From VXPQ01 sp965248175 (GTDB taxonomy: Bacteria; Bacteroidota; Rhodothermia; Rhodothermales; VXPQ01), in the NCBI GenBank assembly GCA_965248175.1, contig OZ252093.1, positions 62,001 through 126,000 of the forward strand: DNA of 64,000 nt, written 5' to 3'. The translations under genes and the position numbers were made by a program. Positions within the stretch are counted from its first letter, which is position 1; every line of letters starts with the position of its first letter. This document shows positions 1 through 7,813 of this stretch, in pieces. A model generated the notes under the pieces. It was not told the DNA's origin. It saw only the letters and a program-made list of their open reading frames with translations, and did not search any database.

Positions 1-806
1 CCGATAATTCCTTTGCCCTTTCCGCCCTGCCAGGTCGGATCGCCCGGCCGCCAGTCGCTGACGTGGGGCTCAAACTTGTGGATGAATCCGTTCGGTCGTC
101 TTATGTCGTACGTATTGTCGAATTCGTGGAATCCCAGGAAGTTCTCCGGGCTATCGGCCCCTCCTTTGAGGTAGTAATCCCCGCTACCCGCGAATCGGAA
201 GTAGTGTTCACCGACATACTCCAGTCGTCCGTGGTGCCGAAAGTCGCGTCCGGTCTTGTCTGTAGGCTCGACGGCAAACGAACCCCTTTCGCCATTGAAC
301 CCGGTCTGGGAGCCTGCATGTTGGGCAGGGGACAACGCGATATTGGGACCCGTGCGGAACGATGCGTTGTACGACCATTCGCCAGGCATATTCGGAGAGA
401 AGTGCACGCGCCAGACGTTTCCTCTGTCGGCACTGGTTTCTCCGGCATTGCCATCGGCCGCGTAGAATCCCGGTACGACCACGGAATAGTCTCCATTCCT
501 GAACGTCACGAGTAGTCGGTAGTCGGTAAACGGATTTGGTTCGGCAGCTTCACTTGTCTCCGGCCCCGCAAACGAGAGCGTAACCCTGTGCCACGTTTTC
601 AGCTCGCCCGTGATCGTAGCATCCTGAGCCCCGGCTGCCGCAACAATTCCGAAAAGCAGGCAGGCGATTGGGATGACGGCAAGCCTTCGCCGTACCTGTC
701 TAGTTGTTGACCGCGCAAGGTCTTTGGTTTCTATTTGTACGTGCCGCAACGACAAGGCTGCAGCGGATCGAGTCCGCGAACTGACACCAAAGCAGAATGC
801 TCTCAT
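1..806 (-). CDS. DUF5060-domain secreted protein (N-terminal part, runs off the window)
   Basis: An open frame on the minus strand begins at an ATG at 806 and is still open at base 1, giving 268 residues. A basic stretch and hydrophobic core (RRRLAVIPIACLLFGIVAAA) followed by GAQ form a likely signal peptide near residues 40-62; the long leader before it suggests that a start nearer the peptide, such as a TTG, is possible. The mature part contains ELKTWHRVTLSFAGP, NPFTDYRL, VPGFYAADGNAG and FSPNMPGEWSY, which fit the DUF5060 Ig-like domain that precedes a TIM-barrel glycoside-hydrolase-like domain in many secreted proteins. The catalytic part would lie outside the window. A decayed relative lies at 16806-17399. 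Confidence 0.75.
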   Translation of the reverse strand, partial: MRAFCFGVSSRTRSAAALSLRHVQIETKDLARSTTRQVRRRLAVIPIACLLFGIVAAAGAQDATITGELKTWHRVTLSFAGPETSEAAEPNPFTDYRLLVTFRNGDYSVVVPGFYAADGNAGETSADRGNVWRVHFSPNMPGEWSYNASFRTGPNIALSPAQHAGSQTGFNGERGSFAVEPTDKTGRDFRHHGRLEYVGEHYFRFAGSGDYYLKGGADSPENFLGFHEFDNTYDIRRPNGFIHKFEPHVSDWRPGDPTWQGGKGKGII

Positions 807-838
807 CGGATCCCCCGGTGATTGATGGAAGGAAAAGT

Positions 839-2092
839 CTAGTATTCTTCAAGCGGCCGATCAGGCTTCATGGCCAGCCAGATGAAGATCGCGAGAACGT
901 TGAAGACGGCAGCGGCCAGGAAGAATGGCGTGGTTGTGCCGGTCCATGTCAACATGTAGGGGAAGGCCAGCGCGGTCACAAACGATCCCAGGTTGCCGGC
1001 CATGTTCATTGTTCCGGAAACCGCGCCGGAGTGACGCCGACCGATATCGACGCAAAACGACCAGGACGGGCTAAGGGTCATGTCGGCGCCGAAAATGGCA
1101 ATGGATAGGAAGGCAATGGCGCCGACCACATCATTTATGAACACGCTCGCCACCAGGCCCACGGCTGCGAGCGAGAAGCCGAGAGCGGCCGGTAATAGTC
1201 TGGACAATCTCCAGCGTCCGGAAGAGTAGATCTTGTCAACGAGCCAGCCCGAAAACAAGTGGCCGATTGCGCCCGCGACGAGTGGCGCCGCCGAGAACAC
1301 GGCTGCCTCCATCATCTCCAATCCGTAGGTCTCCTTGATGTAAGGGAACAGCCACGTCAGCGTGAAGAAGAAGGTGAAGTTGCTGCAGAAATACTGCACC
1401 ATGGTCAGCCACATATTCCTCGAGACCATCAGGGTTCTGAGCGACAACACGGCCGACTGATTCGGGTCAGGCTGCTGGCGAGTCTCAAGTATGTAATCCC
1501 GCTCAGCACTTGTGATGCTTGCGTGCTGGGTGGGATCGTTACGAAACCACAGGTACCAGAAGACGGCCCAGGCGATGCCGATTAGTCCAAGCACCCCGAA
1601 CATTTGACGCCAGCCCATAAGCTCGATCATCCACGCCACAACCGGCAGGGCCATTGCCGGGCCCAGGCGCGCGCCAGAGAAGTTGATCCCATTCACGATT
1701 CCTCTCTCCTTCATCGGGATCCAAGAGAACGTGGCACGGGCGATCCCCGGGAACGCGCCAGCCTCACCCACGCCAAAGAGAAATCGGTAAATGAGTATTG
1801 AGACGAAGTTGAACGCGGCTCCCGTAAGAGCTGTAAAGATGGACCAGAACGTAACTACGGCGGTGAGTATCTTTCGGGGTCCAATCCGGTCGGCTAAGAT
1901 GCCGGTTGGGATTTGAAAGAGTGCGTATCCGAGGGCAAAGATGGATAGCACCCAACCCATTTGAGTCGGGCTCAGCGACAGCGATTCGGAGATCGCTGGG
2001 GCAGACGCGGAGATCGCAATTCTGTCGAACAGTAGAAGAACTGAAAGGAGGAACGTACCGAATACCAGGACAAACCGTTTGGGAATAGTCAT
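839..2092 (-). CDS. MFS transporter, anion:cation symporter type (sugar-acid uptake)
   Basis: The 417-residue protein has about 12 hydrophobic segments. The N-terminal half carries LLFDRIAIS, QMGWVLSIFALGYALFQIP and the inter-helix 2/3 signature G-x-L-A-D-R-x-G (GILADRIGPRKIL), as in the ACS family of hexuronate, galactonate and glucarate transporters (ExuT/GudP relatives). It probably imports a sugar acid by proton symport in the inner membrane; the substrate cannot be read from sequence. It is divergent from the fragment at 2280 and has two inverted-repeat operator candidates upstream (2166-2183, 2226-2237), consistent with control by the GntR-type regulator at 6594. A Shine-Dalgarno-like AGGAG lies just before the ATG. 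Confidence 0.88.
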   Translation of the reverse strand: MTIPKRFVLVFGTFLLSVLLLFDRIAISASAPAISESLSLSPTQMGWVLSIFALGYALFQIPTGILADRIGPRKILTAVVTFWSIFTALTGAAFNFVSILIYRFLFGVGEAGAFPGIARATFSWIPMKERGIVNGINFSGARLGPAMALPVVAWMIELMGWRQMFGVLGLIGIAWAVFWYLWFRNDPTQHASITSAERDYILETRQQPDPNQSAVLSLRTLMVSRNMWLTMVQYFCSNFTFFFTLTWLFPYIKETYGLEMMEAAVFSAAPLVAGAIGHLFSGWLVDKIYSSGRWRLSRLLPAALGFSLAAVGLVASVFINDVVGAIAFLSIAIFGADMTLSPSWSFCVDIGRRHSGAVSGTMNMAGNLGSFVTALAFPYMLTWTGTTTPFFLAAAVFNVLAIFIWLAMKPDRPLEEY

Positions 2093-2165
2093 GAGCTCCT
2101 CTCTAGTTGCGTGGCGCTATCCGCGGTGTGTCTGTGGTTCCAATCCCAGTCGTTAGCTACGGGCC

Positions 2166-2183
2166 TTGGTAAACCTTTACCAA
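2166..2183. promoter_or_regulatory. Operator candidate: 8-bp inverted repeat, GntR type
   Basis: TTGGTAAACCTTTACCAA has two perfect 8-bp arms around a CC centre and lies 74 bp upstream of the MFS start codon. The TTGGT...ACCAA arms resemble the known sites of FCD-type GntR regulators of hexuronate genes (UxuR/ExuR). Assignment to the GntR protein at 6594 is inference. Confidence 0.6.
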
Positions 2184-2225
2184 ATCAAGCCCTTTATTTT
2201 ATATTTTAGTAACAGTAATGTAGAC

Positions 2226-2237
2226 ATTGTAGACAAT
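2226..2237. promoter_or_regulatory. Operator-like inverted repeat in the MFS upstream region
   Basis: ATTGTAGACAAT has 5-bp arms around an AG centre, flanked by related half-sites (TGTAGACA before it and GGATACAAT after it). It belongs to a group of TTGT/GTAC-rich short repeats that recur at 7928-7958, 14191-14204 and 15024-15046, each near a carbohydrate or secreted-protein gene. Confidence 0.4.
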
Positions 2238-2279
2238 GGATACAATAGGGACATCTTACAAAACTGGACCCGGGTGTAA

Positions 2280-2474
2280 ATGGGTATCATCACAGCGTTG
2301 GGGCTTTCGCTTTTGTTGTCGCCAGTACCGTCCGACACGGTATTCGTGCTCCCCGCCCGGCTAGCTGCCTCCCCACCCGAGATCGACGGTCTAGTTGTTG
2401 ACTCCGTGTGGGCTGACGCCTCCGTTGCCGGACGAACAAAGTGGCGTTTTTTGTATTTTTCCGTTGTGGGGTAA
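2280..2474 (+). pseudogene. N-terminal fragment of a secreted protein with a CBM9-like domain
   Basis: An ATG at 2280 opens a short frame with a hydrophobic leader, then PARLAASPPEIDGLVVDSVW. The pattern P-x-I-D-G-x-x-x-D-x-x-W is the usual opening of CBM9-like/DOMON modules at the N-terminus of secreted proteins (for example DUF5916 proteins). The frame is cut after about 64 codons where an IS66-type end (GTAAGCG) begins at 2471, and the stop TAA comes from that IS end. It was probably a gene divergent from the MFS gene. The short length makes the family call tentative. Confidence 0.45.
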
Positions 2475-2834
2475 GCGTCCGCTGAACTACATCTTGCATG
2501 GGATTTACGCAGGGTGGAGCTTCCGGTTTTACTGTAAGGATGCATCGGACGGAAGCTGCCTGTTGTGCGCAGCGTGATCTGTGTCGCGCCTGGATCTTGT
2601 TGTGTGCTATGCGGCCTTTGCAGAAGCGTTTTCGCGCAGCGCCTTCCAATGATGCGGCAACAGGACGCTGATCTGCTTCATGGGATGCGTCGGAATACGG
2701 CTCAGCACGTCAGTAAGCCAGACTGGGGGATTTACACCATGCTGTTTGCACGTACCCAGAAGCGAGTAGATCACCGCCGCACATTTCCGTTGACTGTCGG
2801 TGTCTCTCGGTTTACGAGTGATGGGATGCCTAGC
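2471..2834 (-). mobile_element. IS66-family remnant with transposase C-terminus
   Basis: GTAAGCGTCC at 2471 matches the start of IS66-family terminal repeats. On the minus strand from about 2829 down to a stop at 2607 a frame without a start codon reads AAVIYSLLGTCKQHGVNPPV, LTDVLSRIPTHP and LLPHHWK, the characteristic C-terminus of the large IS66 transposase (TnpC). The rest of the transposase is missing because the IS481 element starts at 2835; no IS66 sequence is recognisable on the far side of that element, so a deletion accompanied or followed the IS481 insertion. Confidence 0.8.
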
Positions 2835-4417
2835 TGTGACCTCTCAGTAGGTTGTTCATTTGATCCTGACGCCCGAATTTATTAGGGATATCCGAACTGA
2901 AAATCAAAGAGAGCGCCGAATGAAGATTCACAAGAATGCCCGATTGACGCCGAAAGGTCGAGAGATTCTGGTTTGCCGCATCGTTAACGAGGGGCTTCGC
3001 GTCGAAGAAGCCGCGCAGGCCTCAGGGGTCAGCGTACGCACGGCCTACAAGTGGCTGGCCCGGTATCGTGCACAGGGACGAGAAGGTCTGCAGGACGGTT
3101 CTTCGCGTCCTGTCAGTTGCCCGCATCGCACCTCAGAGGCGCAACGTGCAGCGATCCTGGACCTGCGCCGCGAACGGCGCACCTATCGAGAGATTAGCCG
3201 AAGAACCGGTGTGGCGCACAGCACGGTAGCCCGGATCATCAAGCAGGCCGGATTGAACCGATTGTCCCATCTGGATCCTGCGGTTGCGGTGCGCCGTTAC
3301 GTCTACCCCCATCCGGGCGACCTGCTGCACCTGGACGTCAAGCGGCTGGGGCGTTTCGTGCGTCCGGGCCATCGGGTCACCGGAGACCGACGGAAGAACT
3401 CCGCAGGAGCCGGATGGGAATACGTGCATGTGGCCATCGACGATCATTCGCGAGTGAGCTTTGCTTGCATACAGCCCGGCGAGACCGCTCTAAGCGCCTG
3501 TAGCGCGCTCGTCGACACCCTGCGCTACTTCCGAACACTCGGAATCGCCTTCACCCGCGTCATGACCGACAACGGCTCCTGCTACCGCTCGAAACGCTTC
3601 GCAAAGGGAATTATAAGGAATTGTTGACAAGAAGGAATAAATATCGTATTATTACAGGTGCACAAAATGGAGACCGTCATGGCACATGTAGCACCTGGAA
3701 AAGCGCACCGCAGCGGCATTACCCTGATGCAACTGGCCGATATGTTTCCCGACGAGGAAGCGGCCCGCAAGTGGTTCGAATCTCGTATCTGGCCGGACGG
3801 TCGCCATTGCCCGCGCTGCAAGGGAACACGCACCCGCGAAGCGTCTCATCATTGCATGCCCTACTGGTGCACCGACTGCCGCAAGTACTTTTCCGTCAAG
3901 GTCGGAACGGTCATGGAGGGGTCGAATCTGTCGCTCCGCAAATGGGCGTATGCGATTTACCTGCATACGACAAATCTGAAAGGCGTTTCCTCGATGAAAC
4001 TGCATCGGGATATCGGGATCGCGCAGAACTCGGCGTGGCACCTGCTCCAACGCATCCGCAAGGCGTTCGAGGGCGCCGATAACGACCTGTTCGGCGGCCC
4101 CGTTGAAGTCGATGAGACGTACGTAGGGGGCACGGAATCGAACAAGCACGAATCGAAGAAACTCCACGCTGGCCGGGGAACTGTAGGCAAGACCGCCGTT
4201 GTCGGAGCAAAGGATCGGGCCACTGGCAAGATCAAGGCGGAAGTCGTGCAGAATACGACAAGCCGGACGTTGCAAGGCTTCGTTCTGGACAACGCCGAAT
4301 TGGGTGCGGTCGTCTACACGGACGACAACAAGGCATACGCGGGTCTGCGGTACATAGAAATGGTCCGAAAAAACTGGACAGTTTTTTTTGCGTTTTTAAG
4401 TGTACTGTCGCGTCGGG

Positions 4418-5224
4418 TTATGCCGCTTTGGGCAGCGGTTTTCGTTTGTAGAATACGTCGTCGGGGGTCCGGTTGTCAAGTCCCTGGTGAGGCCGCTCTT
4501 CGTTGAAGTAGCGCAGGTAATCGGCAATCCCCTTCCCGGCCTCGCTCACCGTCTCGTACGCGCGCCGGTAGACTTCTTCCTGCTTGAGGCTGCGCCAGAG
4601 GCGCTCCACGTACACGTTATCGAGCCAGCGGCCCTTGCCGTCCATAGAGATGCGCACGCCATGCTCCTTGAGCGCACCGGTGAACGCCTCGGAGGTAAAC
4701 TGCGCTCCCTGATCGGTATTGAAGACCTCAGGTGCACCGTAGCGGACAATGGCTTCTTCCATCGCTTCGACGCAAAAGGCGGCGTCCATCGTGTTCGATA
4801 GCCGGTGGGCGAGCACCTTGCGGCTATACCAGTCGATCACGGCCACAAGATAAAGAAAGCCCTTCGCCATAGGGATGTACGTAATGTCCGCCGCATAGAC
4901 CTGCCGGGGTCTCGTCACCTTCATGCCTCTGAGCAGATAAGGATAAATCCTGTGCCCTTCTCCCGGAGACGACGTGCGGCGCTTGGGGTAAATGGCCCTA
5001 AGGCCCATCAGGCGCATGAGGCGAACGACGCGGCTTCTGGCGACACGGACGCCTCGCGCCTCGAGCATGCTCTTGATCGTGCGCGATCCGCTCGTGGGGC
5101 GTTCCATGTAGAGCCTGTCGATCTCTTTCATCACGGTAAGGTGCTCCTCGCTCTCGCCCCGAGGAGTGTAGTAGGCCGTCGAACGACTCAACGACAAGAG
5201 CTTCGACTGGCGAACCACGGGCAT
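4418..5224 (-). CDS. IS3-family OrfB (DDE transposase)
   Basis: Translated from the ATG at 5224 the protein has 268 residues: an HTH_21-type region (LYMERPTSGSRTIKSMLEAR), IYPKRRTS and IYPYLLRGMKV, then the integrase core with DITYIP, NTDQGAQFTS and ERLWRSLKQEEVY supplying the D-D-E residues, ending NEERPHQGLDNRTPDDVF. The open frame extends upstream to 5422 without a stop, so it can be made as an OrfAB fusion by -1 frameshifting out of OrfA. Nothing in it is broken. Confidence 0.93.
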   Translation of the reverse strand: MPVVRQSKLLSLSRSTAYYTPRGESEEHLTVMKEIDRLYMERPTSGSRTIKSMLEARGVRVARSRVVRLMRLMGLRAIYPKRRTSSPGEGHRIYPYLLRGMKVTRPRQVYAADITYIPMAKGFLYLVAVIDWYSRKVLAHRLSNTMDAAFCVEAMEEAIVRYGAPEVFNTDQGAQFTSEAFTGALKEHGVRISMDGKGRWLDNVYVERLWRSLKQEEVYRRAYETVSEAGKGIADYLRYFNEERPHQGLDNRTPDDVFYKRKPLPKAA

Positions 5225-5259
5225 GGTATGGGCGCGATCTATCCTCGCCCGGCGCTCGA

Positions 5260-5553
5260 CTATCGGTCTCGACCGAGCGCCTTCGATAAAAAATCCTTCT
5301 CCATCGACAACTCTCCGATCTTCGCGTGAAGCACCTTTATCCGGTCGTCGCGCTCGTCCGGAGCGCCGCCGCGGCCTCGGGTGAAAGCCTCCTCGGCGGT
5401 CTCTACCAGCTGCTTCTTCCACGATTGTATCTGGTTCGGGTGCACCTCGAAGCGCTCGGCGAGTTCGGCCAGCGTACGGTCGCCGCGAACGGCGGCGAGG
5501 GCTACCTTCGCCTTGAACGAAGGACTATGGGTTCTGCGTGTGCGTCTTGACAT
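5260..5553 (-). CDS. IS3-family OrfA (transposase HTH subunit)
   Basis: The 97-residue protein has an N-terminal helix-turn-helix (SPSFKAKVALAAVRGDRTLAEL ends in the recognition segment ERFEVHPNQIQSWKKQL) and a C-terminal leucine-zipper-like helix (IKVLHAKIGELSMEKDFLSKAL), standard for IS3 OrfA. It recognises the element ends and, when fused by frameshifting to OrfB, forms the active transposase. A TTTTTTA heptamer lies near its 3' end (minus strand, 5293 down to 5287). Confidence 0.93.
   Translation of the reverse strand: MSRRTRRTHSPSFKAKVALAAVRGDRTLAELAERFEVHPNQIQSWKKQLVETAEEAFTRGRGGAPDERDDRIKVLHAKIGELSMEKDFLSKALGRDR
5287..5293 (-). promoter_or_regulatory. Programmed -1 frameshift site (T TTT TTA)
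   Basis: Read on the minus strand, the OrfA codons GAT TTT TTA TCG contain the heptamer TTTTTTA in the phase X XXY YYZ. Slipping back one base enters the OrfB frame, which is open on both sides of the site. U UUU UUA is an established -1 slippery sequence, and IS3 elements commonly make OrfAB this way. The same heptamer is present in both copies at 40.6-42.7 kb. Confidence 0.8.
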
Positions 5554-5909
5554 GGGTCTCGTCGGGTTAGATTGTATCGAAACAAGGTCGCAACACTACA
5601 CCTTAAATTCCCCGGAAATCTGTCCAATCAACCCGAACCACCTCTCATCTACGACCTTGCGAGCGTCCAGCACTCGGTAGGCGAATACGTACGCGGCATG
5701 GCGCACACCAACGGCATAGAATCGTTCTGGGCAACCCTCAAACGAGCACACAAGGGCGTATACCACAAGATGAGCCGCAAGCACCTTCACCGCTATGTGG
5801 CGGATTTCTCAGGCCGCCACGGATTGCGCGAACTCGACACGCTGGAACAGATGGGCCTTGTCGCCTGCGCAATGGTGGGCAAGCGGCTCCGGTACAGAAC
5901 GCTGGTGGC

Positions 5910-6224
5910 TTAATCCGGCACGGACCGCAAGCCCGCGCCATGCGATAGGCCCGCAGCGTCGATGATTGCGTACACCGCAGGGGATATCTCGCCATGCCAG
6001 GCAAGGTCTACGTCAGAGAGTGTCCACGTATCCTTAAAGGCGGCCTCTGAACCTATTGGGGCGGAATAGTTGCGGTTAGAGTTGAACGGCGGGTCGAGGT
6101 AGATGAGATCGACCGAGGCGGAGTTCATGCCCCTCATTACGTCCAGATTGTCGCCCGTCCACAGGGTCCGGTTTGCCCAATTCGGCCCGGTTGTTGCCGT
6201 GTGTGTGTGTGTGTGTGTGTGCAT
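5910..6224 (-). pseudogene. DNA methyltransferase N-terminal fragment carried by IS1595
   Basis: The 104-residue frame contains WTGDNLDVMRGMNSASVDLI followed by YLDPPFNSNRNY, the motif IV region (DPPF) and neighbouring sequence of a beta-class N6-adenine/N4-cytosine methyltransferase. It stops soon after AIIDAAGLSHG, far short of a full enzyme (300 residues or more), so the AdoMet-binding FxGxG part is missing and it should be inactive. Its first codons lie in a (GT)n tract and encode alternating His-Thr. It sits between the transposase stop and the right inverted repeat, convergent with the transposase, so it is a passenger of the IS. Confidence 0.75.
6199..6221. repeat. GT dinucleotide microsatellite, about 11.5 units
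   Basis: (GT)11G lies immediately next to the ATG of the methyltransferase fragment and is read through by its first codons (M-H-T-H-T-H-T). Gain or loss of one unit would shift the reading frame of that gene relative to its start. Confidence 0.95.
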
Positions 6225-6593
6225 CGTATACCTATAAAGCCCTATACTGCAGGGGCCTGTATACGAGGAAGATCGCAGGCCGTCAACAATTCCTTATAAT
6301 TCCCTTCGCAAAACTGTGCCGACAACTCAAAATGAAACACATCCGAACGCGGCCCTATACCCCGCGAACCAACGGCAAAGCCGAACGCTTCATCCAAACC
6401 GCGCTGCGCGAATGGGCCTACGCTCGCGCCTACGACAGCTCCGAACAGCGCGGCGAGTACCTCCCCCGCTGGCTGCACCGATACAATTGGCATCGACCAC
6501 ACGCCAGCTTGAAATACCGAACATCTATCCAATCCCTGAATATACCACTGGACAATGTGGTGGGTTTACACAACTAGATAAAGCAACAATCCA

Positions 6594-7775
6594 ATGGGTA
6601 AAGATATACATACTGTATCGGCCTCTCGCGACGAGCACGTCTATACGGAGATTAGGTCGATGATTATCCGCGGCGAGTTGAAGCCCGGAGAGCAAATCGT
6701 CCAGGAGGCCGTGGCAGCGAAATTGGGAGTCAGCCGCACGCCGCTACGAAAAGCGATTGCCACACTTGCCCGCGAGAATCTTGTCGAGATGACCTCCAGG
6801 GGGTCGGCATATGTGCGTTCGTTCTCGGAGTCCGAGTTCATAAGTGTTTGGGAGATCCGCGCCGTGCTTGAAGGGCTTGCTTCACGCATGGCTGCCAAGG
6901 AAGTGGAACCGAAGCATGTCGCCTACCTGAGAGCCTTGATTACGTCGGCTGCCGATCAGATTACGGACATCGACTGGACGCATTACAAGAATGCCGACAG
7001 GGAATTTCACGAATACCTTTTGAGGGCGGTCGACGACCCACTGTTGATCAGCATACTCGAGTCGTTTCATGTTCTGAGCTTCTCTCTTGCTCAAGGACTG
7101 CTTCGCAGTCCCGCGGATACGCTACCAGAGCATCTCGAGATACTCGACGCTATCGAAGCGAGGGATGCGGACAGAGCTGAGCGCGCGATGGTGTCACACA
7201 TCCGAAAGAGCAATAGCCATCTTAAGAGAAAGCTCTCGCAACCCACATCATTTGGAATATTGCCCGACGCCTTCCAGACACTGATTATAGCTCAAGCCGA
7301 GGAGCTTGCGGCAGGCTCAGGAGAAACGGTTGTCTTGGCTGTGGAGGACAAGGGTGAGGCGCGGACTATCTTCGTGGTGGAGGGCCAGTCCCTTCTGAGA
7401 GCCGCTATACCGATCGGCACCCGGCTTCCGCTGCATGCCACCGCAGTTGGAAAGGCACTGCTCGCATCGAAGGGCTCAGACGAACTCGCGTCATTGCTGG
7501 GTCGGTACACCCTGACAAGGTTCACGGATGCAACGATTACGGATCCGGACGAGTTGACAGGGATGCTTTACGAAATCCGAAAAACGGGTATCTCGATGGA
7601 GAACGGTGAATACCAGGCTGGACTTGCGGGCGTCGCGATGACTTTGAGACACGCGGACGGCTCCACAGTAGCAATTGGCACTAACTTGCCTGAAGTACGG
7701 CTTTGTGGCCAATCCCTCTCGGAGTTGGGAGAGATGCTCCTGGCATCCACAAAGCGAATCTCCTCTGCGGTCTAG
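6594..7775 (+). CDS. GntR/FCD regulator fused to an IclR effector-binding domain
   Basis: The 393-residue protein has three parts. Residues about 12-75 form a GntR winged helix (YTEIRSMIIRGELKPGEQI, EAVAAKLGVSRTPLRKAIATL). Residues about 80-205 form an FCD ligand domain with the metal-site pattern D-x-x-x-H (DREFHEYL), EHLEIL and MVSHIRKSNSH. Residues about 220-390 match the IclR C-terminal effector domain (RAAIPIGTRLPLHATAVGKA, ISMENGEYQAGLAGVAM), but without an IclR HTH. It probably represses the surrounding sugar-acid genes and senses two ligands. The start codon is only 21 bp from the IS481 end, so its native promoter has been replaced, and a few N-terminal codons may also have been lost. 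Confidence 0.87.
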   Translation: MGKDIHTVSASRDEHVYTEIRSMIIRGELKPGEQIVQEAVAAKLGVSRTPLRKAIATLARENLVEMTSRGSAYVRSFSESEFISVWEIRAVLEGLASRMAAKEVEPKHVAYLRALITSAADQITDIDWTHYKNADREFHEYLLRAVDDPLLISILESFHVLSFSLAQGLLRSPADTLPEHLEILDAIEARDADRAERAMVSHIRKSNSHLKRKLSQPTSFGILPDAFQTLIIAQAEELAAGSGETVVLAVEDKGEARTIFVVEGQSLLRAAIPIGTRLPLHATAVGKALLASKGSDELASLLGRYTLTRFTDATITDPDELTGMLYEIRKTGISMENGEYQAGLAGVAMTLRHADGSTVAIGTNLPEVRLCGQSLSELGEMLLASTKRISSAV

Positions 7776-7813
7776 TGGGTTCGCAAACCAACTTGGTCGG
7801 GTGAGGCACTGAG

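Larger units (their letters stand above)
4356..5645 (-). mobile_element. IS3-family element, intact copy, 1,290 bp
   Basis: The terminal repeats begin AGAAATGGTCCG (at 4356) and AGAGGTGGTTCG (reverse complement of the bases ending at 5645), and each is followed about ten bases later by TGGACAG. The 3-bp duplication CAT flanks it (4353-4355 and 5646-5648). It encodes orfA and orfB on the minus strand in overlapping frames with a U UUU UUA slippery heptamer, the usual IS3 arrangement. Two closely similar copies lie at 40654-43234 and 41390-42677. Of the three copies only this one has both frames undamaged, so it is the likely active source. Confidence 0.93.
3667..5913 (+). pseudogene. IS1595 (ISXO2-like) transposase, split by an IS3 element
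   Basis: The N-terminal part has a zinc-ribbon (CPRCKGTRTRE ... YWCTDCRKYFSVKVGT) and then DDE strands (GPVEVDETYVGG, GAVVYTDDNKAY). The coding sequence breaks at 4355 and resumes at 5649 with HSVGEYVRGMAHTNGIESFW and RYVADFSGRHG, the conserved C-terminus with the catalytic Glu. Deleting 4356-5648 restores an open frame of 317 residues across the joint. A GTG nine bases upstream of the ATG at 3667 is an alternative start. The stop overlaps by a few bases the stop of the convergent methyltransferase fragment. Confidence 0.88.
3606..6304 (+). mobile_element. IS1595-family element with an 8-bp target duplication
   Basis: The ends are perfect 23-bp inverted repeats (3606-3628 and 6282-6304). They are flanked by the 8-bp direct repeat TTCGCAAA at 3598-3605 and 6305-6312, the duplication length known for IS1595. 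It carries a zinc-ribbon transposase (interrupted by IS3) and a fragment of a DNA methyltransferase as a passenger on the opposite strand. Without the IS3 insertion and its duplication it is 1,406 bp. Confidence 0.93.
2835..6572 (+). mobile_element. IS481-family element, interrupted by IS1595 and IS3
   Basis: The element is bounded by imperfect inverted ends beginning TGTG (TGTGACCTCTCAG at 2835; the reverse complement of the right end begins TGTGTAAACCCACC). Both flanks carry CTAG: CCTAGC at 2829-2834 and ACTAGA at 6573-6578. IS481 of Bordetella is known to target NCTAGN. The outer N bases differ, so a simple 6-bp duplication is not perfect. A solo copy of the right end occurs at 36292-36346 and diverges exactly after base 6572, which supports this boundary. 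Without the nested elements it is about 1.03 kb, normal for the family. Confidence 0.8.
2920..6577 (+). pseudogene. IS481-family transposase, split by an IS1595 element
   Basis: The 5' part (2920-3605) encodes an N-terminal helix-turn-helix (EAAQASGVSVRTAYKWLARY), a second HTH region and the first DDE strands (LLHLDVKRLGRF, YVHVAIDDHSR, RVMTDNGSCYRS). The 3' part (6313-6577) continues with YTPRTNGKAERFIQTALREW and HRYNWHRPHASLKY, the C-terminal catalytic E region. Removing 3606-6312 (element plus one 8-bp duplication) joins the halves in frame as a 316-residue protein, the usual IS481 length. The stop codon TAG at 6575-6577 lies outside the element end, within the flanking CTAG. The protein is not made in the present state unless the insert excises precisely. 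Confidence 0.85.

Noticed and set aside
101..515. Two overlapping frames at the left edge (63-515 plus, 101-496 minus)
   Set aside because: Both are shadows; the third frame on the minus strand carries the DUF5060 motifs and a signal peptide.
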